Shown piece after piece: positions 1 to 8,400 of a stretch of DNA of 25,693 bases. Made by a program: the position numbers and the translations under genes. Below the pieces are notes generated by a model. That model was not told the origin of the DNA and ran no database searches. It saw nothing but the letters and a program-made list of their open reading frames with translations. Where the stretch lies: contig CALIBA010000218.1 in assembly GCA_938045435.1 (NCBI GenBank), positions 1-25,693 on the forward strand. The letters run 5' to 3'. The first letter of the stretch is position 1. The number at the start of each line of letters is the position of its first letter. Origin of the DNA: an uncultured Selenomonas sp. (GTDB taxonomy: Bacteria > Bacillota > Negativicutes > Selenomonadales > Selenomonadaceae).

Positions 1-884
1 CCTGCGCCTATGTCCGTGCGCGCGGTGCCGACCGCATGAGCTCCTACGGCGATTTTGCCGCCGTCTCTGACATCTGCGATGAAAGCCTTGCAGAATTCCT
101 GCGCGGCGAAGTCTCCGACGGCATCATCGCGCCCGGTTACACAGAGAAGGCACTTGCGATTTTGAAAACCAAGCGCAAAGGCAGCTATCTCATCCTCCAA
201 ATGGACGAAAACTACACACCGCCCGCTCTTGAACGCAAAGACGTATACGGCATTACTTTCGAGCAGCAGCGCAACGACATCCGTATCACAGAGGACTGCC
301 TCGCCGAGCGGCCAACGGCGAACAAAGACATCCCCGCCGAGGCAAAGAGGGATCTCCTCCTCGCTCTCATCACGCTGAAGTATACCCAGTCCAACTCCGT
401 CTGCTACGCCGCGGGCGGACAGGTCATTGGCGTCGGTGCAGGACAGCAGTCGCGTGTCCACTGCACAAGACTCGCGGGAAATAAGGCAGATGTCTTTCAT
501 CTGCGTCAAAGCCCGCAGGTGTGCGCACTGCCCTTCCGCGATGATATTCGCCGCCCCGACCGTGACAACGCCATCGACGTCTATACCGCAGGTGACGAGG
601 AGGACTACGCCCTCCTCATAAAGGACTGGCAGCGGCTCTTTACCGAAAAGCCCGCGCCCTTTACGCGTGCAGAAAAGCGCGCCTATCTGCGCGGCGTGCA
701 CGGTGTCTCACTCGGTTCGGATGCGTTTTTCCCATTCGGCGACAACGTGGAACGCGCCCATATGAGCGGTGTTTCCTACATCGCCCAGAGCGGCGGCTCC
801 ATCCGCGATGACAACGTCATCGCGACTTGTGATAAGTACGGCATCGCGATGGCAATGACCCATATCCGCCTGTTCCACCACTGA
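1..884 (+). CDS. purH: AICAR transformylase (PurH-type), C-terminal part
   Basis: This is the 3' part of a phosphoribosylaminoimidazolecarboxamide formyltransferase, which transfers a formyl group from 10-formyl-THF to AICAR late in cytoplasmic purine synthesis. The frame is open from base 3 (AYVRARGAD...) so the start lies outside the window. The ATG at 36 is internal. Family motifs visible are LKYTQSNSV, GAGQQSRVHCTRLAG, SDAFFPFGDNVERA and the C-terminal AQSGGSIRDDNVIATC followed by GIAMAMTHIRLFHH. The last block matches the conserved end of the AICARFT fold. Whether an N-terminal IMP cyclohydrolase domain is present cannot be seen. Many anaerobic Firmicutes carry a stand-alone transformylase of about 390 aa, and the divergent middle region would fit that. 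A terminator follows at once, so this is the last gene of its operon. Confidence 0.93.
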   Translation, partial: CAYVRARGADRMSSYGDFAAVSDICDESLAEFLRGEVSDGIIAPGYTEKALAILKTKRKGSYLILQMDENYTPPALERKDVYGITFEQQRNDIRITEDCLAERPTANKDIPAEAKRDLLLALITLKYTQSNSVCYAAGGQVIGVGAGQQSRVHCTRLAGNKADVFHLRQSPQVCALPFRDDIRRPDRDNAIDVYTAGDEEDYALLIKDWQRLFTEKPAPFTRAEKRAYLRGVHGVSLGSDAFFPFGDNVERAHMSGVSYIAQSGGSIRDDNVIATCDKYGIAMAMTHIRLFHH

Positions 885-900
885 GCCGCTGCGGCACGAG

Positions 901-926
901 AACTCCTCCGCATGGGGGAGTTTTTT
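901..926 (+). terminator. Rho-independent terminator after purH
   Basis: AACTCCTCC pairs with GGGGGAGTT around a GCAT loop (one G:U pair) and runs into six T residues, 17 bases after the purH stop. Confidence 0.85.
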
Positions 927-992
927 GTATGCCATGCAGCCATATTTTATCAGCGCATTCTCATATATTGTGCTGTGATTAAATTTTTCTAT

Positions 993-1022
993 TTGCCTTA
1001 TCTGTCAGAATTGTGGTATCAT
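993..1022 (+). promoter_or_regulatory. Predicted promoter of the TonB-dependent receptor
   Basis: The -35 is TTGCCT (993-998) and the -10 is TATCAT (1017-1022), with an 18-bp spacer and a TG one base before the -10. The implied start of transcription is near 1029, about 50 bases upstream of the receptor ATG. Prediction by eye only. Confidence 0.5.
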
Positions 1023-1036
1023 TTCGTTATCTGTAG

Positions 1037-1055
1037 GATAATAAATCTCATTCTC
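1037..1055 (+). promoter_or_regulatory. Possible Fur-family operator
   Basis: GATAATAAATCTCATTCTC matches 14 of 19 positions of the classical Fur-box consensus GATAATGATAATCATTATC. It sits between the predicted -10 and the ribosome binding site, where a bound repressor would block early transcription. Zur and PerR boxes are similar, and a copper regulator would be equally logical for this gene. Weak match. Confidence 0.28.
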
Positions 1056-1079
1056 TATGTTTTACAGGAGGTACACTGA

Positions 1080-3197
1080 ATGACCCGACTGCCCCATCGT
1101 CTGCCGGCACTGCTTGGCATGACGCTCACCGCCGCTGCGTTTGGCACACATACCTATGCGGCAGATACGATGCAGGATATGGACATACACGGCATGCGCG
1201 CCGCAGCGGTGCATGTCCCCGACGGAACGGCGTCCGCAGATGCGCCCCTTTATGAATTCACCCTCGACGAGATCGTCGTCACGGGCTACCGCACACGCAC
1301 ACCGCTCACACTCATCACCGACCCGCAGCAGCCGCGCCAGCCTGTCCCGGCGGCAGACGGCGGCGGGTACCTAAAAACCATCCCCGGTTTTTCACTCGTG
1401 CGCAAAGGCGGCGTCAGCGGTGACCCCATGCTGCGCGGCATGGGCGGTACACGCGTGATGATGGAGATGAACGGCGGCATGATGAACGGCAGCTGCCCGA
1501 ACCGCATGGATCCGACCACGACCTATGCGTTCCCCGAAACCTTCAGCAGCATCATCGTCAATAAAGGGCCGCAGAGCGTCCGCTATGGTGCGAGCGTTGC
1601 GGGCAGCGTCATCTTCGAACGGGAGACAGAGCGCCTGCGTGCGCCGGGGGTGCGCGGCAGCATCTCCGTTCTCGGTGCGTCCAATCACCGCTTTGACGAC
1701 CTCGTTGATGTCACCGCAGGCAGCAGAGAGGGCTATGCACGCTTCATCCAAACGCGCAGCTATGCCAGAGACTATAAAGACGGAGACGGGCACCGCGTCC
1801 ACTCTGGCTACGGCAGACACAGCCTGACGGGGATCCTAGGCTTCACACCGGATCCCGATACCCTCTTTGAATTTTCCTATGACCGCAGCCGCGGTCATGC
1901 CAAATTTGCCCACGGCATGATGGACGGCGTAAAGTTCGACCGCGACAGCTACGCCGTCAAATACGAGCGCACGCATCTCTCTCCCCTCGTCACCAAACTC
2001 GCGCTGCACTTCAACCACGACGTCATCGATCATCTGATGGATAACTACTCCCTGCGCCCTGCGCCGCGTATGGGCATGGGTTCTGACGTAAAACGTACGC
2101 AGTACGGCGTGCGCCTCATCGCGGATCTTGCCTTTTCTCCGCGCAGTACGGGTGCCGTCGGACTTGACCTGCACCGACAGGCACATTACTTCTCCGAGGC
2201 ACACCGCGGCCGTGCACGTGGCGACTTCAACAATGATATGGACATCCAAAATTTCGGTGTCTTTCTTGAGTACAACCAGACCCTCAAAGAGCGTGCACGT
2301 CTGCGCAGCGGACTGCGTTTCGACCGTCAGACGACCGCCTACCATAACGCCCTCTTTCATAATGCGATGGGACGGCGCACGCGGGATCTTATCCCCGGCA
2401 GCGCCTCTGAGCACGCCGTGAGCGGCTTTGTGCGCTATGAGCGCGACGCGGTTCAAAAGCCGCTGACCTTCTATGTCGGCGTAGGGCACGCAGAGCGCCC
2501 CGCAGACTACTGGGAGGCGTTTAAGACATGGGAGGCAAACAGCAACCGCAGCAGAGGACAATCCGCCGCCCCTAGCGAAGCCCGTCCGGCGCGGGAGAAA
2601 AACACCCAGATCGATGTTGGCTGGGTCTATGCCGGGGAAAAAGAAAACGCCAGCCTTTCCCTCTACTACGCACACATCAGCGATTTCATCCTGCGTCAGC
2701 CCACCGGCGCCTATGGCAACGTAAACGCACGCCTTTACGGTCTTGAGGCGGAGTATACGCGCACCGTCTCGCCCCACTGGACACTCGGCGCATCCCTTGC
2801 CTACACGCGCGGCGACGACCGCACGAATCGGGCAGCGCTGCCGCAAATCGCACCGCTTGAGGCAAATCTCACCGCAAAATACCAACACGGCAAGGGAGAG
2901 GCAAACCTCATCTGTCGTCTCGTCAGCAAGCAGAACCGTTATCATGAGGGCTACGGCAGTGTCACAGGCACCGACCACGGTCCGACGGGCGGCTTTGGCA
3001 CACTCTCACTGAGCCTCGCCTATCGTCCGCGCGAAAACATCAGCATCTCGCTCGGTGTGGATAACCTCCTTGACAAAACCTACACCGAATTTGTCAACTA
3101 CAGCGAAGCCGAGATCATCGGCCTTGGCATCCCCGCCCGCGGTCACATCAACGAACCGGGCCGCACCGTTTGGCTAAAAACAAACTATCAGTTCTAA
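1080..3197 (+). CDS. oprC: TonB-dependent outer-membrane copper receptor, OprC type
   Basis: This is a 705-aa TonB-dependent receptor that probably imports copper across the outer membrane. Residues 1-28 are a signal peptide (...THTYAAD). A TonB-box-like stretch LDEIVVTGY lies at 62-70. The plug has MLRGMGGTRVMMEMNGGMM, then CPNRMDP and IIVNKGPQSVRYG. The barrel follows and ends in NYQF, with the terminal Phe expected for outer-membrane assembly. The plug has C139-x3-M143 and the barrel H278-x-M280. This CxxxM plus HxM pair is the copper site described for Pseudomonas OprC, and the surrounding plug sequence also fits the TonB-copper-receptor family. The start has a good site (AGGAGGT, 1066-1072) 7 bases upstream of ATG 1080. 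The gene is flanked by terminators, so it is monocistronic. No tonB or exbBD gene is in the window. Receptor identity is firm; the copper substrate is inferred from the ligands. Confidence 0.9.
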   Translation: MTRLPHRLPALLGMTLTAAAFGTHTYAADTMQDMDIHGMRAAAVHVPDGTASADAPLYEFTLDEIVVTGYRTRTPLTLITDPQQPRQPVPAADGGGYLKTIPGFSLVRKGGVSGDPMLRGMGGTRVMMEMNGGMMNGSCPNRMDPTTTYAFPETFSSIIVNKGPQSVRYGASVAGSVIFERETERLRAPGVRGSISVLGASNHRFDDLVDVTAGSREGYARFIQTRSYARDYKDGDGHRVHSGYGRHSLTGILGFTPDPDTLFEFSYDRSRGHAKFAHGMMDGVKFDRDSYAVKYERTHLSPLVTKLALHFNHDVIDHLMDNYSLRPAPRMGMGSDVKRTQYGVRLIADLAFSPRSTGAVGLDLHRQAHYFSEAHRGRARGDFNNDMDIQNFGVFLEYNQTLKERARLRSGLRFDRQTTAYHNALFHNAMGRRTRDLIPGSASEHAVSGFVRYERDAVQKPLTFYVGVGHAERPADYWEAFKTWEANSNRSRGQSAAPSEARPAREKNTQIDVGWVYAGEKENASLSLYYAHISDFILRQPTGAYGNVNARLYGLEAEYTRTVSPHWTLGASLAYTRGDDRTNRAALPQIAPLEANLTAKYQHGKGEANLICRLVSKQNRYHEGYGSVTGTDHGPTGGFGTLSLSLAYRPRENISISLGVDNLLDKTYTEFVNYSEAEIIGLGIPARGHINEPGRTVWLKTNYQF

Positions 3198-3311
3198 TAG
3201 CCCGTCAGCTGCATAGAAACATATAGAAAACAGGGAGGCTCTTTGTCACATGACGTATAGGGGCATGTGCCCACCACAACCTTTTGGAAAGAGCAGATAT
3301 GTAGCGGCATA

Positions 3312-3350
3312 AAAAAAAGCCGGCACAAGGATGTTGTGTCCGGCTTTTTC
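3312..3350. terminator. Bidirectional-looking terminator after the copper receptor
   Basis: AAAAAGCCGG then CACAA pairs with TTGTG, an unpaired T, then CCGGCTTTTT, leaving a short loop. It has A-tract and T-tract flanks on either side and lies about 115 bases after the receptor stop. The ATG at 3331 lies inside this hairpin, which argues against using it as the start of the next gene. Confidence 0.85.
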
Positions 3351-3384
3351 ATTGATAATCTTTATTTTCTTTTTCTGTCTCCTG

Positions 3385-3393
3385 TGGTATAAT
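3385..3393 (+). promoter_or_regulatory. Extended -10 promoter of the YbjN-like gene
   Basis: TGGTATAAT is a perfect extended -10 (TATAAT at 3388-3393). No good -35 is seen 17 bases upstream (TTTTCT). The implied leader to ATG 3535 is about 135 bases. The 337-base gap 3198-3534 otherwise holds only the terminator at 3312-3350. Confidence 0.5.
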
Positions 3394-3534
3394 AGGAGCA
3401 GTTCATATAGGACTGTTGCCCGAGAACTTTATAGCGTGCAGGAGAGCGCACGCCGCCGCGGGCAGCCATACATAGGAAATCAAAGCCGTATATACAGGAT
3501 GATTGATACAAGAGCCGCAAAGGAGCGATGCGAC

Positions 3535-4140
3535 ATGGCAAGCCAAGTATCTCCCTCGACCGTACCCGGACACTCCGCAGTGCCGCCCATGGCAGCCCCA
3601 TATCCTGCCGCCGCCGCACCGATCAGCCGAACCGCAGCGCCTTTTCCGCTGCGAAAGGAGGATGCACGCACAACCTCCAAAAAGCGCAGGAGACAGGAGG
3701 AATGGATCGTGGTCGATGCCGCAAAAAGATTTGAAAACTATATCAAAGAGGAAAACATCACGGGTTTTCAAGTGTATGAAGTCGGTGATGCCCGCAAGAC
3801 CACACTCTTTGAGAGCGAACTCGATATCGAGGGGCGGCGTATGCCCATTTCCGTTATCATCGACACGACGGCGTATGCCACCGTACGCATACAACTTGCG
3901 AAAAACGCCATCGACGATACCAACGCCATGCTGCTCACGGGATGGCTCATGCAGCAGAACCAGAGCAGCCGCCTCATCAAGTTTTATCTCACCTCTGACA
4001 CCAGCATCATCGCCGATGTCGTCATCCCGCATACCCCCAATGTCCTCGACCCGGAAGTAGTGGTGTCCGTCCTGCGCGTCTTCATCCGTGACATCTCAAA
4101 ACTCATCCCCGACCTCATCATGCTTTTGCCCGAGGAATGA
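3535..4140 (+). CDS. YbjN-like protein of unknown function
   Basis: A 201-aa cytoplasmic protein with no signal peptide or membrane segment. The first roughly 45 residues are rich in Pro, Ala and Ser (VPPMAAPYPAAAAPISRTAA) and look disordered, followed by a basic patch (SKKRRRQEE). Residues from about 60 form one alpha/beta domain: an N-terminal helix (DAAKRFENYIKEENI), a beta segment with MPISVIIDT, a helix with NAMLLTGWLMQQNQ, then IKFYLTSDTSIIADVVIP and a C-terminal helix. That order resembles the YbjN / type III chaperone-like fold, so the call is by resemblance only. The frame is open to 3331, but that ATG is inside a terminator and upstream of the predicted promoter. ATG 3535 has AAAGGAG (3519-3525) 9 bases before it and is chosen. 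The gene appears monocistronic. Confidence 0.6.
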   Translation: MASQVSPSTVPGHSAVPPMAAPYPAAAAPISRTAAPFPLRKEDARTTSKKRRRQEEWIVVDAAKRFENYIKEENITGFQVYEVGDARKTTLFESELDIEGRRMPISVIIDTTAYATVRIQLAKNAIDDTNAMLLTGWLMQQNQSSRLIKFYLTSDTSIIADVVIPHTPNVLDPEVVVSVLRVFIRDISKLIPDLIMLLPEE

Positions 4141-4183
4141 GCGCATACACGATGATTTTCCCTGCTGAATTTGATTGATGTGT

Positions 4184-4203
4184 ACGGCAGAAAGTGCTGC
4201 CGT
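4184..4203 (+). other. Hairpin after the YbjN-like gene
   Basis: ACGGCAG pairs with CTGCCGT around AAAGTG, 43 bases after the stop. There is no T-tract, so it is at best a weak terminator or an mRNA 3'-end stabiliser. Confidence 0.35.
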
Positions 4204-4278
4204 CTCAACCCCAATGGGAAAACCGTGACAGTATATTTTCAGAAAAATTATACTTCGATGAGAAAATATTGATTTTAG

Positions 4279-4308
4279 TTGACGTTATGTGCTCAATCGC
4301 GCTATAAT
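4279..4308 (+). promoter_or_regulatory. Promoter of tRNA-Gly
   Basis: The -35 is TTGACG (4279-4284) and the -10 is TATAAT (4303-4308), with an 18-bp spacer. The -10 ends 20 bases before the mature tRNA 5' end. Confidence 0.75.
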
Positions 4309-4328
4309 GCCTTTTGTGAAATTAATAT

Positions 4329-4402
4329 GCGGGCATAGTTCATCGGTAGAATGAAAGCTTCCCAAGCTTTAGAGGGCGGTTCGATTCCGCTTGCCCGCTC
4401 CA
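4329..4402 (+). tRNA. tRNA-Gly (anticodon CCC)
   Basis: The acceptor arm GCGGGCA (4329-4335) pairs with TGCCCGC (4392-4398), followed by T and an encoded CCA. The anticodon stem AAAGC/GCTTT encloses loop TTCCCAA with anticodon CCC at 4361-4363, which reads GGG. The T-arm has GGTTCGATTCC. It stands alone with its own promoter and terminator. Identity is by inspection of the cloverleaf. Confidence 0.95.
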
Positions 4403-4414
4403 TCCTTTGAACAT

Positions 4415-4440
4415 AAAGAGCTGCTGTGGCAGCTCTTTTT
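4415..4440 (+). terminator. Terminator of tRNA-Gly
   Basis: AAAGAGCTGC pairs with GCAGCTCTTT around TGTG and ends in a T-tract, 13 bases after the CCA. Confidence 0.9.
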
Positions 4441-4506
4441 GCTTTGCGGCGCACCACAACATTTGACAAAGAGCCAACTTCGTATATATACATCGACTTT
4501 ATTCTA

Positions 4507-4515
4507 TGGTATACT
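4507..4515 (+). promoter_or_regulatory. Extended -10 promoter of the SH3b gene
   Basis: TGGTATACT (TATACT at 4510-4515) is an extended -10 about 70 bases before the ATG. A consensus TTGACA at 4463-4468 with TATATA at 4485-4490 (16-bp spacer) is an alternative or second promoter. Confidence 0.45.
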
Positions 4516-4583
4516 AGAATTATCATAGCCAGCCAAGTTATGAACTATAATTAGGACAGATAACGAAAGGAGATGTATTTCCC

Positions 4584-5219
4584 ATGCGACGACTATGGAC
4601 GACCTTGGCTATACTCATTCTCTTCGGCGTAGGATGTACCGGCATCCTCCTCGGCTCTTTTGCCGGCCATGCCGAGGCAGCCAAGCACACAAACAAAGCT
4701 TCGATCCTCTTTATTGACGATGCTGCCCAGAATCCCGCCGCCCGTGGAGAGATACGGGACCTGCGCAGTGTGATCGGACGTGATGCCGTTAGAACAAATC
4801 TCGAATCCGGCGCTTCCTGGAGCGCAACGGGGCAGATCACAGGCTCAGACGTCCGCATGCGTACAGGCCCAAGCACCAACTCCGACATCATCGGCTACTT
4901 TGACTATGGCGAATATGTCACCATCATTTCACGGCACAATGTCAACTGGTATTACGTAGCACGCAACAACGGTCAAAGAGCGTATGTTCATGCTGACTAT
5001 TGCCGCGTCGTCAGCGAATACCATAGCGCCAAGGGGCAGATTACAGGGACGGGCGTCCGCATGCGTGCCAAACCAAGCACCAACTCCGACATCATCGGCT
5101 ACTTTGAAGATGGCGAGTACGTGACCGTTCTTGATTTTATCAATGACTACTGGTACCGCGTACAGCGCTACGACGGCTCCATTGGTTACGTTGCCTCTAA
5201 GTACTGCTACATCTTATAA
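4584..5219 (+). CDS. Exported protein with two SH3b repeats
   Basis: A 211-aa secreted or periplasmic protein. Residues 1-32 form a signal peptide: basic MRRLW, a hydrophobic stretch, and a likely cut after AEA. A linker of about 50 residues follows, then two bacterial SH3 domains at 82-143 and 150-211. Each begins GQITG..VRMR and contains PSTNSDIIGYF, the RT-loop-type core of SH3_3 domains, with YV(H/A)..YC at the end. Such domains usually bind peptidoglycan or its peptides. No catalytic domain (NlpC/P60, amidase) is attached, so the protein may be a wall-binding or sensing module. The Cys in the signal region (FGVGC) lacks a good lipobox. AAAGGAG (4566-4572) precedes ATG 4584 by 11 bases. 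The gene stands alone between a tRNA terminator and the long hairpin at 5264. Confidence 0.82.
   Translation: MRRLWTTLAILILFGVGCTGILLGSFAGHAEAAKHTNKASILFIDDAAQNPAARGEIRDLRSVIGRDAVRTNLESGASWSATGQITGSDVRMRTGPSTNSDIIGYFDYGEYVTIISRHNVNWYYVARNNGQRAYVHADYCRVVSEYHSAKGQITGTGVRMRAKPSTNSDIIGYFEDGEYVTVLDFINDYWYRVQRYDGSIGYVASKYCYIL
4869..5107 (+). repeat. Direct repeat inside the SH3b gene
   Basis: A 35-bp stretch is identical at 4869-4903 and 5073-5107, inside longer similar blocks that encode the two SH3b domains. This suggests a fairly recent in-frame tandem duplication of one domain and a possible site for slippage or recombination. Confidence 0.85.
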
Positions 5220-5263
5220 CGTAGGGGTACTTTCCCCGATAAATGCCGGCGTTTTAGCGCATG

Positions 5264-5368
5264 AAAAGGGCTGCTGCACATTTACCTTTTCTCTGCAACA
5301 TAGTATCTCAATTTTGAATAAGATGCTGCATGTTGTCGAGAAGTTGGTTCGTGCAGCAGCCCCTTTTT
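5264..5368. repeat. Long imperfect inverted repeat, bidirectional terminator-like
   Basis: AAAAGGGCTGCTGCAC (5264-5279) pairs with GTGCAGCAGCCCCTTTT (5351-5367), with one extra C in the right arm. Inside, TTCTC(TG)CAACAT at 5289-5301 pairs with ATGTTG(TC)GAGAA at 5330-5342, and AGTATCT (5302-5308) with AGATGCT (5321-5327, one G:U pair). The whole 105 bases can fold into one long rod. It lies between the convergent SH3b and hsdR genes and ends in T-tracts on both strands, so it can terminate both. It is far longer than the other terminators here and could also be a MITE-like element or a small RNA. Confidence 0.7.
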
Positions 5369-5433
5369 GTCTGTGAGGCACTGTGTATGCGACAAAGCAC
5401 AGGAGCTGCATGATATAAATAAATTTCGCAGAA

Positions 5434-8400
5434 TTATCTCTTTCTGTACACTATCTCCATCTCCTCTGCCGCCATCAAATCTGCGGACGGCACATAGCCA
5501 TAACCCTGCATGGGGGAGAATACGGGCACAGCCACATCCGCATTGTCCGTCCACAGCTCACACTGATCCATCACCGTCTGAACGGCATCGTCCATGCCCT
5601 CCGGCGGATATTTATGCTTTTTGAGGAGCCGCTTGATCAGCATTCGCATCTTTGCACGCGCACTGTTGCGCAGCTGCCAGTTAATCGTCCGATTCTTCCG
5701 CAAGGTGTCCGCCAGTTCCTTTGTAATGGCGATCAGTTCCTCATTCTCATAGAAATCCTTGATCGCCTGCGGTTTCGTCAGCGCATCGTAGAAAGCGAGC
5801 TCATCCGCCGTCAGCCCGAGAGCCTCCCCCTCCGCATTTGCCGCCGAAATTTGCTTCGCCAGATTCAGCAGCTCCTCAATCACCTGCTCATTCGTCAGCA
5901 TCCCATTCAGATAGGCGTTCATCGCACGCTGAATGATTTCACTGAACTTCTCCGACTTCACAATATTCGTCCGTCGATAGACCTGTACCTGCTCTGCAAT
6001 CAGACGTTTCAGCAGCTCGATCGCGAGATTCTTCTCCTTCATCTTCGCGATTTCCTCGAGGAACTTCGGGTCAAACAGAGAAAACTCCCGATCCACATCC
6101 GAAAAGAGATTGACAACGCCCTCGCTCTTGATGCTCTGCTTTAGCAGTTCGCTGATGCGCGCATTCATCTCCGGCAGAGAGATCTTCTTCCCATCGCCCG
6201 CATTTGTCAAACGCGTGAGGAGAACCCGCACCGCCTCGAAAAATGCCGCCTCAAACCGTAGGTCTTCGGAAACAAGCGAGGCACAAAGCGAAAGCGCCTG
6301 CCGCAGAAGCAAAGCCTCCTTCACAAAACTGTTTTTCTCCTCCTCCCGCGCGGGGGCGAGGATAAGGTTCACCGCGCCCGTAATCGTCTTTGCCCGCTTA
6401 AGATCGCTGCCCATACGGAATGCCGTATAATCATAGCCGTGGAAGAGATCACGCACAACCTCCAGCTTTTCGACAAATTTCGGATAGGCGACTTTTGCAA
6501 TATCCGTATCGCCGTAGCGTTTGCGGTCGCGCACCGTATAGTCATTCATCGCCTGTTTGAGCGCAGACGCGATCCCCACATAGTCGATGACCAGACCGCC
6601 TTCTTTGTCACGGAATACACGGTTCACACGTGCAATCGCCTGCATGAGATTGTGCCCGCTCATTGGCTTGTAGACATACATCGTCGCAAGCGACGGCACA
6701 TCGAATCCCGTCAGCCACATATCCACAACGATTGCAATCTTCATCGGGCTGTCGTTGTCCTTAAACATCTTTGCCAGCTCATCCCGCCGATGCTTATTTC
6801 CGATGATCCTCCGCCACTCCTCGGGGTCTTTGTTGCTCTCCGTCATCACAACGGCAACCTTCTCCGTCCACGAGGGACGCAGTGCCAAAATCCGCTCATA
6901 AATCTTCATTGCAATCGCACGCGAATATGCAACGATCATCGCCTTGCCCGTGAGGAGATCGGCGCGGTAATTCTCATAATGATAGAGAATATCCTGCACG
7001 AGCGAATCAATCGTTGCGTCGTTCCCGAGCACTGCCTCCATCTGTCCAAGGGTGCGTTTGCTCTTCTCGATTACCTCCGCATCCGCTTCCTGCGCCATGC
7101 GGTCATACTCCGCATCGATCAGCGCCAACGTCTCAGCATCCAATTTGAGCTGCATCACGCGGCTCTCATAGTAGACAGGACGCGTTGCACCGTCCTCTAC
7201 CGCCTGTGTCATATCGTAGATATCGATATAGTCGCCGAACACTTCACGCGTGCTCCGATCCTTCGCCGCGATCGGCGTCCCCGTAAATCCAATATACGTT
7301 GCATTCGGCAGGCTGTCCCGAATGACGCGCGCGATTCCGACCACGCGCTTTGCAATCTCCTCCCCCACCTCATTGTATGTAAGACGAATGCGCTCTGTCA
7401 AACCATACTGCCCACGGTGTGCCTCATCCGCCATCACGACAATATTACGCCGTTCCGACAGTGCCTCGTCCGACTCCTCGAATTTCTGCATTGTCGTGAA
7501 GATAATCCCGTTCGCTTGTCGCCCCGCAAGAAGATCACGCAGATGTGCGCGGCTCGTTGCATGCACAGGCTCTTGACGCAGGAATTCCTTGCACCGCGCG
7601 AACTGTCCGTAGAGCTGATCGTCCAGATCGTTGCGATCCGTCAATACGACGATTGTCGGGCTCTTAAGGGCAGCTTGGAGCAAATGCGCATAAAACACCA
7701 TCGAGAGCGACTTTCCACTCCCCTGCGTGTGCCAGAACACACCGCCTTTCCCATCACCATCAGCGGCACGCACCGTCGAGGTGATGGCACTCCGCACGGC
7801 GAAATACTGATGATACCCCGCCAGTATTTTGAACGACCTCTGCCCCTCATTGGAAAAACAGATAAAGTTCTTGATGATGTCAAGCAACCGCGCCGGTTGA
7901 AAAATCCCCTCGAAAAACGTATCAAACTGGGCATACGCCGTATTTTCATAGCTGCCGTCCACCGTCTTCCACGCCATAAAGCGTTCCTCGTTAGACGTGA
8001 TCGTCCCCGCCTTCGACGTACTCATATCACTCATCACGCAAATCGCATTGTAGACGAAGAGCGACGGAATCTCCTGCATATAGTTTCGCAGTTGGAGATA
8101 TGCCTCACTCGCATCCGTCTCCTCACGCGCAGGTGATTTCAGCTCAATCACAACGATAGGAATACCATTGAGGAATAGGAGAATATCGGGGCGTTTCTCG
8201 CTGTTTTCCATCACTGTCCACTGATTTGCCACAATGAATGAATTGGTCGCAGGATTTTGATAGTCTACGAGATAGACGAGCGCAGAACGTTCCTCCCCAT
8301 CGGCAAAATAACGCACGGAAATGCCATTCTGAAGATCGTCCATAAAGACTCTATTGCGCTGAACGAGCTCCCCGTTTTCAATGTTCCTCAGCTGATCAAG

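Noticed and set aside
1836..2978. A 380-codon frame antisense to the copper receptor
   Set aside because: It is a shadow caused by codon bias of the receptor gene, with no recognisable domain or ribosome site.
3331..3534. Upstream start of the YbjN-like gene with a hydrophobic N-terminus
   Set aside because: The ATG at 3331 is inside a terminator hairpin and upstream of the predicted promoter; ATG 3535 has a proper ribosome site.
4329..4402. The tRNA-Gly as an integration site for a genomic island
   Set aside because: No direct repeat of the tRNA 3' end was noticed further along the window, and the recombinase looks dedicated to hsdS repeats.
6439..8136. A 565-codon open frame on the plus strand
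   Set aside because: It lies wholly antisense to hsdR, whose motifs are clear. Its translation is rich in His, Arg, Ile and Cys, like other antisense shadows, with no ribosome site.
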